From Aeromonas taiwanensis (GTDB taxonomy: Bacteria; Pseudomonadota; Gammaproteobacteria; Enterobacterales; Aeromonadaceae): a stretch of 64,000 bases of DNA. This document shows, piece by piece, positions 63,641 to 64,000 of the stretch. Every line of letters starts with the position of its first letter. Within the stretch, counting starts at the first letter, position 1. A program made the position numbers and the translations under genes. The notes beneath the pieces were generated by a model that was not told the origin of the DNA, did no database searches, and saw nothing but the letters and a program-made list of their open reading frames with translations. The DNA lies in assembly GCF_000820165.1 (NCBI RefSeq), contig NZ_CDDD01000008.1, positions 62,001 to 126,000 on the forward strand, in the 5' to 3' direction.

Positions 63641-64000
63641 ATGAACAATCAAGAATTCGACCTGCACCACGTCTGGCATCCCTATACCTCCCTCACCCAT
63701 CCCCTGCCCTGCTACGAAGTGGCCAGCGCCAAAGGGGTGACCCTCACCCTCAGCGACGGGCGCGAGCTGGTGGACGGCATGAGCTCCTGGTGGGCCTGCG
63801 TCCACGGCTATCAGGTGCCGGAGCTCGACGCCGCCGCCACCGCCCAGCTCGGCAGGATGTCCCACGTGATGTTTGGCGGCCTGACCCATGCCCCTGCGGT
63901 GGAGCTGTGCCGCAAGCTGGTAGAGATCACCCCAAAGGGGCTGGACAGGGTGTTTCTGGCGGATTCCGGCTCGGTGGCGGTAGAGGTGGCCCTCAAGATG
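63641..64000 (+). CDS. bioA: Adenosylmethionine-8-amino-7-oxononanoate aminotransferase (3' end missing)
   Basis: First 120 residues, running off the window. PLP aminotransferase that uses SAM as amino donor to make diaminopelargonic acid. HVWHPYTSL and [15 protein letters not shown] are typical of Bio[18 protein letters not shown] is the start of the PLP phosphate-binding region. Divergent from bioBFCD, as in E. coli, with a dyad between them. Confidence 0.94.
   Translation, partial: MNNQEFDLHHVWHPYTSLTHPLPCYEVASAKGVTLTLSDGRELVDGMSSWWACVHGYQVPELDAAATAQLGRMSHVMFGGLTHAPAVELCRKLVEITPKGLDRVFLADSGSVAVEVALKM

Overview
The window is a contiguous piece of a GC-rich (roughly 60% or more by eye) gammaproteobacterial chromosome, most likely Aeromonas. 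The basis is gene order and protein character: the E. coli-like block pgm-seqA-ybfF-ybfE-fldA-fur-glnS-nagE-nagBAC, a complete bioA/bioBFCD locus, cmoAB and yecE beside aspS, and a lipid A phosphoethanolamine transferase very close in sequence style to the MCR-3/Aeromonas branch. I see no tRNA, rRNA, CRISPR array, insertion sequence, integrase or plasmid backbone. Codon usage is uniform and there is no obvious island.

Layout. 1-1599 is the 3'-truncated tamA on the minus strand. 2137-2868 holds a small membrane protein and a parvulin. 3040-10633 is a tight seven-gene plus-strand operon: DUF1499, a YnjA-like AhpD-fold protein, a TVP38 membrane domain fused to a disulfide oxidoreductase, the YnjB/YnjC/YnjD ABC importer and a YnjF-like CDP-alcohol phosphatidyltransferase. 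Then come mltB, a marR/EamA exporter pair with twin palindromic operators, and pgm-seqA facing ybfF. DUF2788-ybfE-fldA, a DUF4442 gene and fur follow, then glnS, a secreted GH20 chitobiase and the GlcNAc PTS nagE, divergent from nagBAC. Together the nag and chb genes cut chitobiose to GlcNAc, import it as GlcNAc-6-P and convert it to fructose-6-P. NagC and CRP-like sites lie in the divergent promoter.

28914-33459 is eptA (MCR-3-like, with an upstream PmrA-box match), yebC and aspS on the minus strand. 33889-36789 is the yecE-like gene and cmoA-cmoB (tRNA U34 modification). 36842-40141 is a compact three-gene cassette (retropepsin-like lipoprotein, inactive transglutaminase-7TM protein, RimK-like ATP-grasp ligase), one of the two most interesting loci here. 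An oxyR-type regulator, an NlpC/P60 lipoprotein and a small unknown protein follow.

42459-46207 is an aldehyde dehydrogenase/TetR/SCP2-like/iron alcohol dehydrogenase operon preceded by a perfect 18-bp palindrome. Then cysM, two small enzymes, a SulP transporter, a MATE exporter, a periplasmic unknown and a DUF465 protein. A membrane-anchored AraC-family regulator is divergent from a secreted penicillin-acylase-family lipoprotein. A MOSC-ferredoxin reductase fusion, htpX and the biotin operon (bioBFCD, minus) divergent from a truncated bioA close the window.

Family assignments come from motifs and remembered protein families, not database searches. Operator and promoter calls are pattern matches.
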